A stretch of DNA of 7,407 nt from Thermotogae bacterium (GTDB taxonomy: Bacteria > Thermotogota > Thermotogae > UBA12178), in assembly GCA_003641795.1 (NCBI GenBank), contig QNAP01000084.1, forward strand, positions 1 to 7,407, given 5' to 3'. Position 1 is the stretch's first letter. The number at the start of each line of letters is the position of its first letter. This document shows positions 6,420 through 7,407 of this stretch, in pieces. A model generated the notes under the pieces. The model saw only the letters and a list, made by a program, of their open reading frames with translations. It searched no databases and was not told where the DNA came from. The position numbers were made by a program, and so were the translations under genes.

Positions 6420-6776
6420 ATGGGACCAATGTTTCCACCTGTCTATTCCTTGAATAGTCTAAATACTAACTCCTACAATCTCACTTCTGCCAGTGTGGAT
6501 TTCCTTTCCACGATCTTTTCCAAGGTCTTCAAAGAAATGTACGAGAGCGCCCAGACCTCTTCACTTCTCCCAAAAAGTCCTGCAGAAAAGTGGTTCAACC
6601 AGATGTTGATAGAAGAGTACACCAGAGCAGTCTGCCGCCAGAGTCTTAAACCGCTGGTAAAACAGATCGAGAAGGCTCTCATGACCGCGAAGCGGGGAAC
6701 TACTTCAGTGGAAAGAGCACAACCGCTGCATGGCCTTCGTATAACGGAACTTGAAAGTGGAGGACGGCGTCGGTAA
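6420..6776 (+). CDS. FlgJ-type rod-binding protein (no muramidase domain)
   Basis: This small protein (118 residues) ends the flagellar operon. Residues about 26-88 resemble the rod-binding domain found at the amino end of FlgJ: DFLSTIFSKVFKEMYES for the usual 'FExxFxxxMLKxMR', then AEKWFNQMLIEEYTRAVCR for the 'Y-x-x-M-L-x-x-x-x-A' helix, and LKPLVKQIEKAL. In the family this domain acts as the cap or scaffold for rod assembly in the periplasm. The peptidoglycan hydrolase half of enteric FlgJ is absent, as in many other phyla, so wall opening must come from another enzyme. The basic tail (about 90-118) looks unstructured; from residue 94 on it is encoded where the convergent pilin gene overlaps. 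AGGAGG (6407-6412) lies seven bases before ATG 6420, and the flgI stop is 15 bases upstream. Motif similarity is modest; position in the operon carries much of the weight. Confidence 0.75.
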   Translation: MGPMFPPVYSLNSLNTNSYNLTSASVDFLSTIFSKVFKEMYESAQTSSLLPKSPAEKWFNQMLIEEYTRAVCRQSLKPLVKQIEKALMTAKRGTTSVERAQPLHGLRITELESGGRRR

Positions 6777-7239
6777 AGCCGGGAAGCGAGACTTGACCGA
6801 GATAAATCTTCCTACTGCTTTCGAGTGCCAAGCGCTTGAAGTACTTTTCAAATAAGGAGCTCGTCTTACCAGTGTAAGCGATGAGGATAGCTGGATTCCC
6901 CTGAGGATACTCTAAACTCCCCACAGGACGGTAGAACCCCCATGTTGTTCCCCTGAAATCGACCACGCGAAGTACGTAGTCCTCACCTTGAAATGGCAGA
7001 TATTCTAACTCTTCCAGCCTTCGCAGGTTCAGCGTGGCAACTTCGATGGATATCGGTCTTTCTTTCAAAATGTAAGTCCGCGCCGCTCTGTCAATAGATT
7101 TGGCCGTTTGGAAAAAGTCTTCCACCTTAGCACGTGCCAACCCGCTGGCTATTGCCAGTGACAGAAGATACACACCTACGGCTACCACCGCGAGAATGAA
7201 AATCAGCTCATAAATCGTAAATCCGTCTCTTTTCCACAT
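6700..7239 (-). CDS. Type IV pilin-like / pseudopilin protein
   Basis: The 179-residue product has a class III prepilin signal: a six-residue leader ending in Gly (MWKRDG), then Phe at +1, FTIYE with Glu at +5, and a hydrophobic helix LIFILAVVAVGVYLLSLAIA (about 12-31). A prepilin peptidase would cut after Gly6 and methylate Phe7; Glu5 of the mature protein is needed for subunit packing. The rest (about 35-179) starts as the amphipathic helix KVEDFFQTAKSIDRAARTYI and continues as a beta-rich domain with no cysteines. It could be a minor pilin, a competence pilin or a type II secretion pseudopilin; the sequence does not say which. ATG 7239 is preceded by AAGGTGG at an unusually long distance (about 14 bases), inside a stem-loop. 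The gene runs towards the flagellar operon, and its last 25 codons and stop overlap the rod-binding gene by 77 bases. Confidence 0.8.
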   Translation of the reverse strand: MWKRDGFTIYELIFILAVVAVGVYLLSLAIASGLARAKVEDFFQTAKSIDRAARTYILKERPISIEVATLNLRRLEELEYLPFQGEDYVLRVVDFRGTTWGFYRPVGSLEYPQGNPAILIAYTGKTSSLFEKYFKRLALESSRKIYLGQVSLPGFTDAVLHFQVPLYEGHAAVVLFPLK

Positions 7240-7242
7240 CGC

Positions 7243-7281
7243 CAGAATTCTACCACCTTTTTATGTGGTTCATCAATTCTG
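7243..7281 (-). promoter_or_regulatory. Stem-loop over the ribosome site of the pilin-like gene
   Basis: Read on the minus strand, CAGAATT (7281-7275) pairs exactly with AATTCTG (7249-7243), and inside it ACCAC (7269-7265) pairs exactly with GTGGT (7256-7252). The internal loop has five bases on one side and two on the other; the hairpin loop is ATAAAAAG. The likely ribosome site AAAGGTGG lies partly in this loop and partly in the inner stem, and the outer stem ends three bases before ATG 7239. Folding would hide the ribosome site or shorten its long distance to the start. The pairing is visible; a role in translation control is inference. Confidence 0.45.
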
Positions 7282-7407
7282 AGAACTCAACCTTCACAAA
7301 TGGGTATGAAGCCATTTTCCAGACCGCATTTTAGTTTCACATTGCAGAAAGCATGTTGTGCTCCGCTTCTTCCTCGCTCACACTCACAAACGGGCACTGC
7401 CATGAAG
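7282..7407. other. Region upstream of the pilin-like gene, no gene assigned
   Basis: This is at least 126 bases with no gene I can assign. On the minus strand two frames are open to the window edge: one ends at TGA 7289-7287 and has five Cys in its last 38 codons (CEC, then three single Cys); the other ends at TGA 7339-7337 and reads CPFVSVSEEEAEHNMLSAM before the stop. Either could be the end of an upstream gene, but neither shows a family motif. A third frame gives a 21-codon ORF (ATG 7315 to TAG 7250) whose stop falls in the pilin ribosome site. TAAAAT (7333-7328, minus strand) resembles a -10 box but lacks a good -35. TCACAAAyGGG occurs twice, 90 bases apart. Confidence 0.3.

Noticed and set aside
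6777..6800. GGC/GCC-rich stretch after the rod-binding gene as a terminator
   Set aside because: Only three or four bases pair and no T-run follows; it also lies within the pilin-like coding sequence.
7250..7315. 21-codon minus-strand ORF ending in the pilin ribosome site
   Set aside because: It has only a weak ribosome site and no recognisable motif; an ORF of this size is expected by chance, although its position is suggestive of a leader peptide.
7240..7407. CRISPR repeats at the right edge
   Set aside because: The two similar blocks are imperfect, differ in internal spacing and number only two, so a CRISPR array is not supported.

Overview
The window looks like a chromosomal segment from a thermophilic bacterium of the Thermotogales, perhaps a moderate-GC Pseudothermotoga-like species (base composition looks near 50% GC by eye). 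This rests on the order dapB-dapH-aspartate kinase, on the close resemblance of the DapH and FlgG proteins to Thermotoga sequences as I remember them, on the frequent GTG/TTG starts behind strong GGAGGTGA-type ribosome sites, and on complete P-ring and L-ring genes, which imply an outer envelope layer. The placement is inference from memory, not from a search.

Region 1 (1-2066, + strand) is the 3' end of a lysine/diaminopimelate operon. It holds the last 47 codons of dapB (dihydrodipicolinate reductase), dapH (tetrahydrodipicolinate N-acetyltransferase, overlapping dapB by 14 bases) and a monofunctional aspartate kinase with two ACT domains. Together they cover the first step of the aspartate pathway and two consecutive steps of the acetylase branch to meso-diaminopimelate and lysine.

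Region 2 (2067-2248) is the only substantial intergenic gap between the two operons. It has a 7-bp inverted repeat, then a perfect 11-bp hairpin followed by a T-rich stretch, which I read as the terminator of the lysine operon. After that comes the leader of the flagellar operon. No convincing promoter was found.

Region 3 (2249-6776, + strand) is a tight flagellar rod/ring operon: flgF and flgG (rod), flgA (P-ring chaperone), flgH (L ring), flgI (P ring) and a small FlgJ-type rod-binding protein without a muramidase domain. Gaps are 10-16 bases, and flgA and flgH share an ATGA overlap. The set makes the part of the basal body that crosses the periplasm and outer layer.

Region 4 (6700-7407, - strand) holds a type IV pilin-like protein with a clear class III prepilin signal. 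It is convergent with the flagellar operon and overlaps the last gene by 77 bases. Its ribosome site lies inside a two-part stem-loop ending 3 bases before the ATG. The last ~125 bases contain no gene I can assign.

I see no obviously new multi-gene system here; the content is mostly housekeeping. The items most worth a second look are the pilin leader hairpin, the apparent swap of lipobox features between FlgH and FlgI, the 77-base convergent overlap and the trimmed FlgI.
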